In this document: piece after piece, positions 8,455 through 17,917 of the stretch | Numbering within the stretch: the stretch's first letter is position 1 | Layout of the letters: each line of letters begins with the position of its first letter | NCBI GenBank assembly: GCA_024402025.1 | Contig: JAKSJY010000003.1 | Location: 1-46,447 of the forward strand | Reading direction: 5' to 3' | Length of the DNA: 46,447 bases | Source of the DNA: Bacteroidales bacterium | GTDB lineage: Bacteria; Bacteroidota; Bacteroidia; Bacteroidales; UBA932 | Made by a program: the position numbers and the translations under genes | The notes under the pieces: model-generated | Databases searched by the model: none | What the model was told of the DNA's origin: nothing | The model's input: the letters and a program-made list of their open reading frames with translations, nothing else

Positions 8455-9792
8455 TTAATTGTTTTCAAATTCGTTACGGTATTTCATAATACCTTTCTTT
8501 ATTTCAGACCACCAGTTCATCCCGACCACGTGGCTCAGGTCGAACACCATAAGGCCGTCCGTTTCCTTCAGGCACATATAGCAGGCATCAGCCATCTTGA
8601 ACTTGCCGTCGGTGGCGGCAGAGATGGTGCCGTACATCGGGCAGTTCTTGCGGATAAGGCTCTTACCTTGGATGATGAGGCCCTGGATGCTTTCCGTACC
8701 TGTGCCCTCAAGGGTGCTGGTATATGCTCCAAGCTGGAAGATGTCAAGATACTTGGCAAATCCTGTCTTGTAGTAATCGGGAGTACCCCACCACATAGTG
8801 CTTGTGCGGTCCTTGTCGGGACTCGCCCAGTTCTGGCCGGTACCGGGAAGAGGCCACCAGGCTGAAGCCCAGTATTCGATGTCGATTTTGGGGTTGACCT
8901 TCTTGACGGTGTCGCGGATTTCTTTGATGAGATTGGTAATTGTGGCGGCCTTGAACTCGCAGTACTTGTTGTAGTACTTTCCGGCGGCAAAACTTGTCCT
9001 TCCGGTTGCACCTGCCGGCCAGGTGTAAACGCAGTCAGGCCAGCCTTCTATCTTCTCGCCGTAGTATTCCTCCATCGCCTTGTGCGTATATTCCGTAAAG
9101 TCGGAATTGTGGTCCATGTAGCGGCAGTAGTCCAAAGCGTAACCATCCACATCATATTTCGAGACGATTTCAGCGGCCATCCTCTTGGCATAGGCAGTGA
9201 CCTCCGGACGGCAGGGATTGAGGAAAGCGGCGATTCCGCTTTCGTGGTCCTGACGTATGTCTTTCAGTCCTCCGGGAAGGTATTCGATTGCGAAAAGGTC
9301 CTTCCAGGGTTCGAGAGTGTGGTAACGCGGATCATCAAAGGGCATTACGCAGGTGCTGAGCGTTATGCGCATATTCCTTCTATGGCACTCATCCACAAAG
9401 TACTGGACATAGTCATAGTCCATCGAGGAAATCTGCACGCCTCTGAGGTTCTCAGCCTTCAGAAGGAACTCCGAATCGTACATAACAGATCCGGCAACGC
9501 CCTTGATGTCAAGCACGATGCCGTTGAACCCCACCTTCTGGGCAAGGTCGAGATACTTCTTCACACCTGACTTGTTGGAAAGCTTCTGGATATTGGCCGT
9601 CAGGTCAATCCAGAGGGTCGCAATCTTGTACCCGTCCTTGGGAATAGGAAGCTCGAGTTCGGGCTTTGCAGGGGGGTCGACGTGGGTGGTGTCTCCCCCG
9701 GGGCCCGGACCCGGTACGTCAATATCGGCTTTGGGGCCGCATGCGCAGAGCGCAAGCAACCCCGAAGCGAATAGAATTATGAATTTCTTCAT
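8455..9792 (-). CDS. GHL10-type (DUF187-like) putative glycoside hydrolase lipoprotein
   Basis: The start is at 9792 (MKKFIILFASGLLALCAC), where ATG overlaps the upstream TAA by one base (TAATG); a longer frame to 9861 adds 23 residues unlike a signal. Cys18 is the likely lipidated residue, followed by a Pro/Gly linker (PGPGPGGD). Residues about 55-445 form a barrel of the family-10-like glycosyl hydrolase group: GFNGIVLDIKG, YDVDGYALDYCRY, IEYWASAWWP and FDLSHVVG. Carboxylates at strand ends (LDIK, LDYCR) fit a retaining barrel enzyme. Proteins of this type are mostly uncharacterised; relatives act on amino-sugar or bacterial polysaccharides. The substrate is unknown here. It sits between the DUF5018-type lipoprotein and GH97 genes. 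Confidence 0.82.
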   Translation of the reverse strand: MKKFIILFASGLLALCACGPKADIDVPGPGPGGDTTHVDPPAKPELELPIPKDGYKIATLWIDLTANIQKLSNKSGVKKYLDLAQKVGFNGIVLDIKGVAGSVMYDSEFLLKAENLRGVQISSMDYDYVQYFVDECHRRNMRITLSTCVMPFDDPRYHTLEPWKDLFAIEYLPGGLKDIRQDHESGIAAFLNPCRPEVTAYAKRMAAEIVSKYDVDGYALDYCRYMDHNSDFTEYTHKAMEEYYGEKIEGWPDCVYTWPAGATGRTSFAAGKYYNKYCEFKAATITNLIKEIRDTVKKVNPKIDIEYWASAWWPLPGTGQNWASPDKDRTSTMWWGTPDYYKTGFAKYLDIFQLGAYTSTLEGTGTESIQGLIIQGKSLIRKNCPMYGTISAATDGKFKMADACYMCLKETDGLMVFDLSHVVGMNWWSEIKKGIMKYRNEFENN

Positions 9793-11225
9793 TAGAGAAT
9801 TTCTCCGGAAATCTTGTAGAGATACATATGTACGCCGGTCCAGGTAATGATGTAACCGCACTCGTCCGTTTCATCATATACATAGGATGAGGAAGGAGTT
9901 ACCTGCGAACCTTCGAGAATCTGGGTGCGCATCAGGTAGTGTGAAGGCTCCATATACTTGTAAGTCTCGCCGAGATCATCCTCACCCTCAAGCCATACGG
10001 GAACCATTCCCTGAACGGTAATGTATGTGCAAGGCCATCCGGTGGTTGTAGCGACTACATAGTCGATGCCCTGGAACTGGAATCCGCGAACGTGTCCTGT
10101 AGAGTAGTTGCCGTACCAGTGGTTGTCGGGATCGCCGCCCATCATATCGAGTTTGTCGGGAACGGTGGTTCCGAAGAGTTGGTTGTCCTCGAAGTTGTCT
10201 TCCCAGCCCTCACGGGTGTAAAGCCACTGGCCGTGGTTGTCTCCGTTGGAGTCACCGATAATGTACCATCCGTTGACGTTTCCGGAAGTAGGACTTACCA
10301 TCTGGCCCCAGTTTCCGTCATTGGATGCATACTCTGTAGTGAATGCATGCCAGGAAGGATTTGCAAAGTCTCCGTTGTGGAACTCGAAGAGGTGGTGAGT
10401 GGTGGTTGCTCCGCGACCGCCGGTAATTGCAGTGAGAAGGAAATCGCCATTTACGTCACCTCCGCAGCTTGCATAGCGGCAAGGAGTGCCGGGAGCCTGG
10501 TTCTCATCCCCGGGAGCGGGTTTGTTGGAATAGATTACGGTAGGAGCCTTGTCTGTTCCGTCAATCCACGCATAGAATTCGCCATAAGCCTGCTCGGGGG
10601 CTTCGGAAGCGGCGATTACAACTCCGTTGACATCGTTCGAGATGTTGATGAAGGTCTCTCCGCAAACGCCTTCCCTGTTGAGTGTACCTGCGGGTGTTCC
10701 GTCGAGATTGAAGATCTGTCCGGATACGGATACGAACCTGTCTGTGCCGGCGAAAGCTACGCCTCCGCTGACAGCGTCGTTCCCTCCGATGGTGATTCCG
10801 AGTTCACCTGCCGTCCAGTCATCGACAGGGGTGCAGTCGAATGCGAGTTCGGGAACGCGGACAACGAAAGTGTAGTCCTGAAATTTTGTAGTGTCCTCTG
10901 CGGTCACGCGGACAACGAGAGGTTTCTGGGGATCCGAGCAGTCGTAGGTCTGCGAAGCGTCGAAGTCGGTAGTTGCCTTTTCGGAAATGGTAATGTCGAA
11001 CTTGAGGGCGGAAAGGTCGTAACCGGCGATGTCAAGTACATCTACGGTCTTCTCCTTTTCGTAAACGTTGCATTCGCGACTTGACGAGCCGCTTGTAACT
11101 ACCACCTTCGTGATACGGCAGGCCGTACTCTTGACATCCTGAGGATCCTGGGGGCCTTTGTCATTGTTGCAGGCTGCAAACGCAAAGATTGCGAGGGCTG
11201 CAGCCAAATAAATTCTTGCTTTCAT
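9792..11225 (-). CDS. DUF5018-like surface glycan-binding lipoprotein
   Basis: The 477-residue lipoprotein has lipobox FAAC (Cys19). Residues about 30-125 form an Ig-like beta-sandwich of the DUF5018 kind (ITKVVVTSG, YDLSALKFDITISEKA, YTFVVRVPEL). The rest, about 130-477, is rich in Gly, Asp and Trp with repeated short strands, resembling a beta-propeller that follows DUF5018 in many PUL lipoproteins. No catalytic motif is seen. Its place just after susC-susD and a smaller related lipoprotein suggests a SusE/F-like role: holding the glycan at the cell surface for SusC/SusD. It is probably transcribed with them from the promoter at 16499. The fold of the C-terminal half is a judgement from composition. 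Confidence 0.75.
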   Translation of the reverse strand: MKARIYLAAALAIFAFAACNNDKGPQDPQDVKSTACRITKVVVTSGSSSRECNVYEKEKTVDVLDIAGYDLSALKFDITISEKATTDFDASQTYDCSDPQKPLVVRVTAEDTTKFQDYTFVVRVPELAFDCTPVDDWTAGELGITIGGNDAVSGGVAFAGTDRFVSVSGQIFNLDGTPAGTLNREGVCGETFINISNDVNGVVIAASEAPEQAYGEFYAWIDGTDKAPTVIYSNKPAPGDENQAPGTPCRYASCGGDVNGDFLLTAITGGRGATTTHHLFEFHNGDFANPSWHAFTTEYASNDGNWGQMVSPTSGNVNGWYIIGDSNGDNHGQWLYTREGWEDNFEDNQLFGTTVPDKLDMMGGDPDNHWYGNYSTGHVRGFQFQGIDYVVATTTGWPCTYITVQGMVPVWLEGEDDLGETYKYMEPSHYLMRTQILEGSQVTPSSSYVYDETDECGYIITWTGVHMYLYKISGEIL

Positions 11226-11254
11226 TTTTTTGAATTGAATAATGTTTGGGTTGG

Positions 11255-11647
11255 TTATTTTGTCTTATATGCTGAAACAGTATATTTCTTCGTCTTTCCG
11301 GTCATATTGGCGGTCACAGTGAACTCCCTGTCCTCGTTGAGGTCCCAGACCCTGGATGAGAAGGACGGGGTGACCGTCGCGTCATATCCTATGTTGGCTC
11401 TGATCTTGAGGGAATCCAGTTTGTAGTATTTCTGGTATTTGTCGCGGGGAATGGCGAATTCGATGGTCCCGGCCTCGTTGTCGATGATTCCGGAAATCTG
11501 CGTACTTACCGGCGCCGAAACGGGCGTACAGTAAATGGAATGGATGGTGCAGTCGTCGTGCAGGAAGTCATACTCCCCCACCTTGACGCAGGATGCCGCT
11601 ACGGCCGCGCCGAGAACTGCAACTAGTATGTATTTGAATACTTTCAT
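11255..11647 (-). CDS. Small DUF5018-like lipoprotein
   Basis: The 130-residue lipoprotein has lipobox AASC (Cys20). Its single beta-sandwich domain resembles the N-terminal domain of the next gene (LDSLKIRANIGYDATVTPSF and a closing strand KKYTVSAYKTK). It stops after that domain, so it looks like a free-standing copy of the Ig-like domain without the propeller-like part. It lies 20 bases after susD and 29 bases before the larger lipoprotein, in the same operon. It is probably an outer-membrane accessory protein of the SusC/SusD complex at 11668-16461. No enzymatic residues are evident. Truncation of an older, longer gene is possible, but nothing downstream continues the frame. Confidence 0.72.
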   Translation of the reverse strand: MKVFKYILVAVLGAAVAASCVKVGEYDFLHDDCTIHSIYCTPVSAPVSTQISGIIDNEAGTIEFAIPRDKYQKYYKLDSLKIRANIGYDATVTPSFSSRVWDLNEDREFTVTANMTGKTKKYTVSAYKTK

Positions 11648-11667
11648 ATGTCTTGTGTTTTAAACCG

Positions 11668-13314
11668 TTACCAGCCGGGGTTGTTTTCTCCAAGGGCGAG
11701 GTTGTTGTTACGCTCCGATTCGGGAATCGAGAACGCGTAGTAGCGCGAAGGGAAGATTCTCGTGCGATCCGCATCTACACTTACGGTTGTGTAAGTGAAC
11801 GAACCGTCCTCTTCCTTCTTTATCTGGACTCCGTGGACTACCTGTCCGTTGATTGCATCCTCTGCCAGTTTCCACCTGCGTAGATCCCAGAACCTGCGGC
11901 CTTCGCCGGCAAGTTCGACCATCCTCTCGCTGCGCAGATGCGCCATGAACGCATCCTTGTCCGTATCCGTGCGACCCGGGAGGTTGACTCTGGTGCGCAC
12001 AAGGTTGAGAGTGGCGCAGGCGTCCTCGACGTGTCCGAGCTCGGCCTGGGCTTCGGCCTTGTTGAGAAGAACCTCGGCATAGCGGAGGAAGAAGGCGAAA
12101 TGCGAGCTTCCGTTGGTCTCCCAGTTGCTCTCACCCTCGGTGATGAACTTGCGGAAATAATATCCGGTAGGGGTGCTCTTCGTAGTGTTGGAGCAAGTGA
12201 AGGTGTCATAGGCATCCTCGCCGCCCTCGTAAAGCTCGATCGTGCGGTCCTCCCACTTGCATCCGTTGTAGATGATGGAGGCGTAGAAACGGGGTTCGCG
12301 ACCGGTGTAGGGGTCGTCTCCGAAGGTCGTCCAGTCGAAAGGAGTGCCGTCAGCCATCTCGTAACTGTCGACAAGCTCGCTTGTAGGTCCGATAACGCCG
12401 TAGATGTCCTTGTTGCCGTGGCGCGAACGGTCTCCGATGGGACGGAAGAAGGTATCGGCCCTGTGGTTCATCTTGCCGTCCGAAGTGAAGGAAACGGCGA
12501 TGAGGTTCTCGGGGCAGGATGCCGTCGAGATGACCGTCTTGTAGTCTGCGGCAAGTTCACCTCCGTACAGAGCACAGCTGTCAGCCGCGGAAACGACTCT
12601 TTCCCAGCGCTTTGCATAAAGGGCCGCACGGGAGATCATTCCATAGGCGGCAGCCTTCTTCAGGCGTCCGGATGCGGGAGCATCCTTAGGAAGATAGGTG
12701 GCGGCGAACTGGAGGTCATTGAGGACAACGTCCCAGCCTTCGTCCCAGGTGCAGCGGGGCATATCGTTCTTGTCCGGACCCTGGACCTCGAGACGGATGG
12801 GAACACCGCCCTTGGCGAATGAAGGATCGTCATTGCCATAGACCATCATCAGCCTCATATAGCAGAGGGCCCTGATGAAGCGCACTTCGGCAGTCCAGGC
12901 GTTGATTTTCTCCTCACCGTATTTCGAAACGTAAGTGGGAGCGTCCCTGAAGAACTCGTTGCAGCGGCGGATGTAGGTGTACTGGTCGTCCCAGCACTCG
13001 AACGCGCCCGCGCCTACGGCGCTGAACGAGGATTCCTGCATCATGGTGGTGTTGTAACCGTGGTTGTACTGGTTCCAGGAACCGCTCTTGAGAACGTCGG
13101 CGTAAGCGTCCGAATAGGAGCTCTGGTTGGAGCTGGACACTTCGCAGTAATTCTTCATATATGCGTAGAAGCCGTAAACGTAATGGTCGACGGCATCCGA
13201 ATCGCCCCAAACCACCTCGGGGGAGAAATCCGACGTGGGCTGTATGTCGAGGACATTGCAGGAGCAGAGCGCGGCTGCAAATGCGAAGGATACTAATATA
13301 TTCTTTGTTTTCAT
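11668..13314 (-). CDS. susD: SusD/RagB-family glycan-binding lipoprotein (third pair)
   Basis: The 548-residue lipoprotein starts MKTKNILV and has lipobox LCSC (Cys19). The SusD fold is clear: N-terminal TPR-like helices (FIRALCYMRLMMVYGNDD with PIRLE following), the RYAEVLLNKAEAQAELG helix near 410, the VRTRVNLPG segment and the LRSERMVELAGEGRRFWDLRR motif near 470, then the usual C-terminal end with ENNPGW. It caps the SusC transporter encoded 12 bases upstream and selects oligosaccharides for import. It is the second gene of the operon that starts at the promoter near 16499. Confidence 0.96.
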   Translation of the reverse strand: MKTKNILVSFAFAAALCSCNVLDIQPTSDFSPEVVWGDSDAVDHYVYGFYAYMKNYCEVSSSNQSSYSDAYADVLKSGSWNQYNHGYNTTMMQESSFSAVGAGAFECWDDQYTYIRRCNEFFRDAPTYVSKYGEEKINAWTAEVRFIRALCYMRLMMVYGNDDPSFAKGGVPIRLEVQGPDKNDMPRCTWDEGWDVVLNDLQFAATYLPKDAPASGRLKKAAAYGMISRAALYAKRWERVVSAADSCALYGGELAADYKTVISTASCPENLIAVSFTSDGKMNHRADTFFRPIGDRSRHGNKDIYGVIGPTSELVDSYEMADGTPFDWTTFGDDPYTGREPRFYASIIYNGCKWEDRTIELYEGGEDAYDTFTCSNTTKSTPTGYYFRKFITEGESNWETNGSSHFAFFLRYAEVLLNKAEAQAELGHVEDACATLNLVRTRVNLPGRTDTDKDAFMAHLRSERMVELAGEGRRFWDLRRWKLAEDAINGQVVHGVQIKKEEDGSFTYTTVSVDADRTRIFPSRYYAFSIPESERNNNLALGENNPGW

Positions 13315-13326
13315 TTTCTTGCCCTC

Positions 13327-16300
13327 CTAGAATGTGATGTTAAGACCGAGGCTGACCGTCTTCTGCTGAGGATAGTAGCCGTTGTTGATACCCGGGTTCT
13401 CCGGGTCGAGGTAAGGGAATTCACAGAGAGTGAAAAGGTTCGTACCTGCGACAAACACCTTTACCTGGTCGATGTTGGCCGCCTTTACAATCTTCTTGGG
13501 AAGAGAGTAGGTAAGCTGCGCATTCTTGAGACGGAGGTACGTTCCGTCCACTATCCACATATCGGAAGCCCAGGCGTTGTTGGCGTTGGTGACCGATGTC
13601 AGGCGGGGATACTTCGCATCCGTGTTCTCGGGTGTCCAGGCATCCTCGACCAGATAGAGCACGGAGTTTCCGTTGCCGTAGAAGGCGCGGGTGAACATTG
13701 TGTTGTCGGTGGTGTTGTTGTATGCACCGGACAGGCTGTAGTTGAACAGGGTCGCTCCCTGGAAGAGGAGTGAGAGATGCCAGTTCTTCCAGCCCACTTC
13801 GGCATTCAGGCCGAAGGTCATTTCAGGTATTGTGCTGCGGCCTATCTTGACATAGTCGTAAGTGGAGGATATGATACCGTCTCCGTTCACGTCCTCATAT
13901 TTGATTGCGCCAAGCTCCGTGTATCCGGTAGGAGCCGTAGGATATGCATCCAGTTCCTCCTGGGTCTGGAAGAGACCCACTGCGTGGAAGCCGTAGATGG
14001 AGCCCATAGGCTGTCCGAGCTGGCGGCGGTAGGAAGGATAACTGTCCGTAAGACGCCTTGTGATAAGTCTGTTGCGCGACCACGAAAGGGTTCCGGTGAT
14101 GCTGTAGGTAAGTCCGTTGGAGAACCAGTTGTCGTGGCGCACGCTGAGTTCGAATCCGCGGTTGTCCGTCTGGCCGGTATTCATCCAGGTAGGGAAATAT
14201 CCGCCGAGCGAAGGAGCGTAAGTGCCGGTGCCGTCATACTCGAGAATCTTGTCCGTGAACTTGTAGAAGAGGTCGAGTTCGGCCGAGAGTTTGTTGTTGA
14301 ACATACGGGCCTCGAAACCTGCGTTCCAAGTGTTGATGTGCGACCAGGTGAGGTCCTCGTGCACATATCCCCTTGAATAGAATGCCGTCTGGGGCGTACC
14401 GCCGATGTTGTATGCGTTGGCGGTAGCGCCGAAAAGGGTCATATACAGGAACTCGCTGGTATCATCGGCTCCGAGGATACCGTAGGACGCCTTGACTTTC
14501 AGGAAGTCGAGCCAGGAGGCGGTGTCCGCCATAAAGTCTTCCTTGGTCATAACCCATCCGAGGGCTATCGAAGGGAAGAAACCCCAGCGGTTCTTGGGAG
14601 CGAACTTGTAGGTGCCGTCCACGCGGAACGTGCCCTCGACGAGGTATTTCTCATCATACCCGTAGTGCAGACGACCGGCGTAACTTTCATAGGCGGCGTA
14701 GTACTTGTAGGAGCCCGAAGGGTTGTTGTACGTACGGTTCATACCATTTGAGATGTCGATGTTCTCATCGGTATAGAATCCTTTGGCATAAGCCGTCATC
14801 GTATCGGAATATGCGGTGTGCGCCTCATAGAAGAACAATGCGGAAACATCGTTCCTGCCGAAGCTGCGGGAGTACTCGATCTGGGGACGGATTGTAACGT
14901 TCCACCCGAAGGAAGCGGACTTGTTGAAACCGCGCTCGGAAATACCCATCGAAACTGCATCGGTAAGCTTGACGGTCTCTCCGTTGAACAGGTCTGCGGG
15001 CTCGAAGAAGCGACAGTCGTAAGGAGACATATATGCACGGTCCTGGGTGAACGAATAGTTGTATGCGCCGAAGACGCTTGCCTTGAGTCCCTTGAGAGCG
15101 GAGAAGATGTTGCCGAACTCATACTGGAGCTTGGTGGAGCCTTCGAAATTCCAACGCTTCTGGTTCTGGTATCCGGAATCCTCGAGGCCGGCTACGGGCT
15201 CGCGGTGGTAGGTTCCGTTCTTGAAGGAGATGGGAACTCCGTCGGGAGTCGTGGGCTTGAGGAGAGGAATCGCGAAATACGCCGCCGTGATGGGGCTGAA
15301 CTCCGAAACGGCATTGATGTTGTAGCCGGGCTTGTTCCTTTCCGAATTGTTGCCTGCGATATTGAGATTGAAGGTCAGGCCCTTTGCGAGCGTCGCGTCG
15401 ATGTTCGCGCGTACGTTGAAGCGCCGGAAGTCGGTTCCCTTGAGGATACCGTCCTGGTCCATCAGACCGATGCTGGCAAAGTAGCGCACCTTGTCGTTGC
15501 CGCCGGATGCGGAAACGTTGTGCTGCTGGGTGAGGCCGAAAGGCTTGTAGATTTCGGCGAGATAGTCCACGTCGCCGAGGACTCCGAGAGCGTCGAGTTT
15601 CGCGAGGTTCTCTTCTGTCCAAAGCGGCTGCAGGCCATCCATCTCACGTGCCTTGTTGTGGTAGTAGATGTACTGTTCGGCATTGCAGAACTTGGGGACT
15701 GCCGTGTTCGAATCGAAAGCGACGGACCCGTTGTAGGAAATCTGGGAGGAACCCTTGGATCCGCTCTTTGTCGTCACGACGATGACTCCGTTACCGCCGC
15801 GCACACCATAGATGGCTGCGGAAGCGGCATCCTTAAGTACTGAAATAGATGCGATGTCGTTAGGGTTGAGGTAGCTCATAGGCCTCTCCACGCCGTCCAC
15901 AATCATAAGCGGGCTGGACGAGTTGAAGGTGGAAAGACCGCGGACATAGAGAGCCGCCTGGTCATCTCCCGGGACACCCGTCGCCTGGATGGTGGTAAGA
16001 CCGCTGAGGCGGCCGGCAAGCATGCTGGACACGTTGGTCACAGGAGCCTTCATGATATCCTTGGCCGTAACCTGGGACACCGAGCCGACAACCTTGTCCC
16101 TCTGCTGTGCACCGTAGCCGATTACCACGACTTCCTCGAGGAGCTCGGCATCCTCCTCAAGTTCGACATCGATCTGCTTGCGGCCTTTCACGGCCACAAC
16201 GGCTTCCTTGAAACCCACCAGGGACACGGTAATCGAAGAGTTCGGACCGGACAGGACGATGGAATACTTTCCGTCGATGTCGGTAAGGGTTCCGTTGTTC

Positions 16301-16461
16301 TGGTTTCCGGTTTCAAAGACAACGACTCCCGGCTCGGGTCCTGCGTTGCTGCTTACCTTTCCGGTAACAGTGAACGACTGGGCGGAAGCCTGGAATGCCA
16401 TCGCCAGCACGGCAACCAAGGCCGCAACGCCGCGAAGGCATCGGTTATTCTTTGCAATCAT
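13327..16461 (-). CDS. susC: SusC/RagA-family TonB-dependent transporter (third pair)
   Basis: The 1044-residue outer-membrane transporter has a signal peptide (ending FQASAQ), a CarboxypepD_reg-like domain (about 30-110: VTGKVSSNAGPEPGVVV, TDIDGKYSIVL), a TonB-box region (EEVVVIGYG), a plug (KAPVTNVSSMLAGRLSGL, MIVDGVERP, SISVLKDAASAAIYGVRGGNGV) and a 22-strand barrel ending in VSLGLNITF. It imports oligosaccharides using TonB energy together with the adjacent SusD. It is the first gene after a Bacteroidetes-type promoter and heads the eight-gene operon down to 57. Its substrate would be what the GH97, six-hairpin/phosphoesterase fusion and GH28-like enzymes release or receive. Confidence 0.97.
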   Translation of the reverse strand: MIAKNNRCLRGVAALVAVLAMAFQASAQSFTVTGKVSSNAGPEPGVVVFETGNQNNGTLTDIDGKYSIVLSGPNSSITVSLVGFKEAVVAVKGRKQIDVELEEDAELLEEVVVIGYGAQQRDKVVGSVSQVTAKDIMKAPVTNVSSMLAGRLSGLTTIQATGVPGDDQAALYVRGLSTFNSSSPLMIVDGVERPMSYLNPNDIASISVLKDAASAAIYGVRGGNGVIVVTTKSGSKGSSQISYNGSVAFDSNTAVPKFCNAEQYIYYHNKAREMDGLQPLWTEENLAKLDALGVLGDVDYLAEIYKPFGLTQQHNVSASGGNDKVRYFASIGLMDQDGILKGTDFRRFNVRANIDATLAKGLTFNLNIAGNNSERNKPGYNINAVSEFSPITAAYFAIPLLKPTTPDGVPISFKNGTYHREPVAGLEDSGYQNQKRWNFEGSTKLQYEFGNIFSALKGLKASVFGAYNYSFTQDRAYMSPYDCRFFEPADLFNGETVKLTDAVSMGISERGFNKSASFGWNVTIRPQIEYSRSFGRNDVSALFFYEAHTAYSDTMTAYAKGFYTDENIDISNGMNRTYNNPSGSYKYYAAYESYAGRLHYGYDEKYLVEGTFRVDGTYKFAPKNRWGFFPSIALGWVMTKEDFMADTASWLDFLKVKASYGILGADDTSEFLYMTLFGATANAYNIGGTPQTAFYSRGYVHEDLTWSHINTWNAGFEARMFNNKLSAELDLFYKFTDKILEYDGTGTYAPSLGGYFPTWMNTGQTDNRGFELSVRHDNWFSNGLTYSITGTLSWSRNRLITRRLTDSYPSYRRQLGQPMGSIYGFHAVGLFQTQEELDAYPTAPTGYTELGAIKYEDVNGDGIISSTYDYVKIGRSTIPEMTFGLNAEVGWKNWHLSLLFQGATLFNYSLSGAYNNTTDNTMFTRAFYGNGNSVLYLVEDAWTPENTDAKYPRLTSVTNANNAWASDMWIVDGTYLRLKNAQLTYSLPKKIVKAANIDQVKVFVAGTNLFTLCEFPYLDPENPGINNGYYPQQKTVSLGLNITF

Positions 16462-16498
16462 TTTAATAAATAGTTATTAGTTTGCTTTTTTGTGTCTG

Positions 16499-16531
16499 CA
16501 AATATAAGAAATTAATCGCGCTTTTCCGAAA
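16499..16531 (-). promoter_or_regulatory. Predicted Bacteroidetes-type promoter of the third susC operon
   Basis: On the minus strand TATATTTG (16506-16499) matches the -7 consensus TAnnTTTG exactly. TTTC (16531-16528) lies 21 bases upstream in place of the usual TTTG -33 element. The box is about 38 bases upstream of the susC ATG. The -33 element overlaps the last codons of the phosphodiester glycosidase gene, so this promoter separates the left-hand operon from the genes before it. Confidence 0.6.
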
Positions 16532-17777
16532 TCACGATGCAGGAGACCACAGGCCTCTCTCCGGAAGCGTCGCTCGGATGGTTGATGACCTGGACCTGGT
16601 TCGTACGGCCGCCGGTAACGGTGTCCGTCTTGTACTTGACCATCGTGGTGGAGCCGCCGCCGTCAAAGTTCATCGCGCTGGTGCAGCCCCACTCGATGAA
16701 TTTGTCCGCGAGCTGGTCGAGCTTGACGCCGGCGCTGCCGTTGGCCCCGCGTCCGTCGCATACGACGAGGATCAGCTTCCCGTCAGCAGTGATTCCCGCC
16801 GCAGTACGGTTGACATAGTACTGGCCCGAGGTGCCGCCGGAATTCAGGCACTCCTTCCAGTAGCTGTCCATCGCAATGTTCTTCCCGTCCCGCACAAGGT
16901 ACGGACCTGCACCCACACCCTCCACGGGCTTCCAGCTGAAACATCCCGGAAAATCCGTCTGCGAATCCGTAGGCGGAGTCGGGCGGAAAGTCTCGGTCTT
17001 TTCGTTGTTGCCTATCATATCGAGGTTGGGATATGCGGTATGGGTCTGCTTGTACTTGTCCGTGCAGTAGATCCACTGCATTTCGAAGTGTCCGTCCGTC
17101 ATCTGCCCCAGGCAGGCGCGCACGGCATAGAGCGGAATTGCAGCCGCGCCGGCCTCGTCGTTGGGCCAGTTGAAAGTGCCCCAGGCAACCTGAAGGACCT
17201 TGCCTGCCGAGAACACGGGACTTACGGAAGTGGTCCCGCCGAAATATCCCGCGTTGACTGCGAGAGCGGGGGTTCCGCGCTTCTTGTCGAGATGCTCGAA
17301 CTGGTAGGAGGTGGTGCGCTTGGGACCGGAGGTCTTCACGCAGTTGAACTTCAGGTAAGGATTCGCCTTGAAATCGACGGTAGCCTTGTAGCCCTTGCAG
17401 ACGTTGCCCCCCTCGAAAGTCCATTGGAAAGACTCGACGGTAACGCCCTTGGGAAGGCCTTTCTTCCAGTCATACTGGGGGTCGTGGACCGTAATGTCAT
17501 AAGTGGTGCTTACGGTAGCCCCGCCTTCGGAATAAATGACGGTTATGGTCTGGAGGCCGTCACCCTGCATATCATACCCGTGGTATTCCGCACCGTTGGT
17601 CACATCGGCCGTACTGCCGTCGGCATAGGTTGCGGTAACGGTCTCCCCGATAAAGTCTTCCCCCTTCTCGAAGGCTCTGTGGTCCTCCGAAACTGAAATG
17701 GAATCGAGCGCAGGCATATCCTGTACGCAGGAAGCGAGAAGGAGCATTGCTCCCAGGACAAAAAACAATTTCTTCAT
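16512..17777 (-). CDS. Phosphodiester glycosidase (NAGPA family) lipoprotein
   Basis: The start is at 17777 (MKKLFFVLGAMLLLASC), where ATG overlaps the stop of the FeoB-associated gene (ATGA); a longer frame to 17825 only adds that gene's Lys-rich tail region. Cys17 is the likely lipid anchor. Residues about 20-105 form a bacterial Ig-like domain (ATYADGSTADVTN, YDITVHD). Residues about 110-421 are the NAGPA domain: VNAGYFGG, GVGAGPYLVRDG, GITADGKLILVVCDGR and MNFDGGGSTTM. The family is named for the mammalian uncovering enzyme, which removes GlcNAc from GlcNAc-1-phospho-6-mannose. Here it is expected to split a sugar-1-phosphate diester outside the inner membrane. It sits after GH89 and FeoAB, and before a susC operon with two phosphoesterase modules, so a phosphorylated glycan target is likely (inference). 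Confidence 0.9.
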   Translation of the reverse strand: MKKLFFVLGAMLLLASCVQDMPALDSISVSEDHRAFEKGEDFIGETVTATYADGSTADVTNGAEYHGYDMQGDGLQTITVIYSEGGATVSTTYDITVHDPQYDWKKGLPKGVTVESFQWTFEGGNVCKGYKATVDFKANPYLKFNCVKTSGPKRTTSYQFEHLDKKRGTPALAVNAGYFGGTTSVSPVFSAGKVLQVAWGTFNWPNDEAGAAAIPLYAVRACLGQMTDGHFEMQWIYCTDKYKQTHTAYPNLDMIGNNEKTETFRPTPPTDSQTDFPGCFSWKPVEGVGAGPYLVRDGKNIAMDSYWKECLNSGGTSGQYYVNRTAAGITADGKLILVVCDGRGANGSAGVKLDQLADKFIEWGCTSAMNFDGGGSTTMVKYKTDTVTGGRTNQVQVINHPSDASGERPVVSCIVISEKRD

Positions 17778-17917
17778 TTCTTTTTCTTTTGGCATTCCCT
17801 GCAATCCCCCGTGCACCCCCAGCACACGCTTTTCTTCCCGCTCCTCAGAGCGACGGCAAGCGCGAGCGCGGCGAGCAGAAGGACCGCTGCGAGAATTATT
17901 ATTGATATTGTATTCAA
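17774..17917 (-). CDS. FeoB-associated Cys-rich membrane protein
   Basis: A peptide of about 47 residues: one membrane helix (ISIIILAAVLLLAALALAVAL) followed by a short cytoplasmic or periplasmic tail with four cysteines spaced C-x2-C-x3-C-x2-C (CWGCTGDCREC) and a run of lysines. This matches the small proteins found next to FeoB in Bacteroidetes. The start is best placed at TTG 17917, which overlaps the FeoB stop (TTGA); an ATG at 17965 would lie well inside feoB. Its TGA overlaps the ATG of the phosphodiester glycosidase. The cysteines may bind iron or sense its state; the function is not established. Confidence 0.8.
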   Translation of the reverse strand: MNTISIIILAAVLLLAALALAVALRSGKKSVCWGCTGDCRECQKKKK

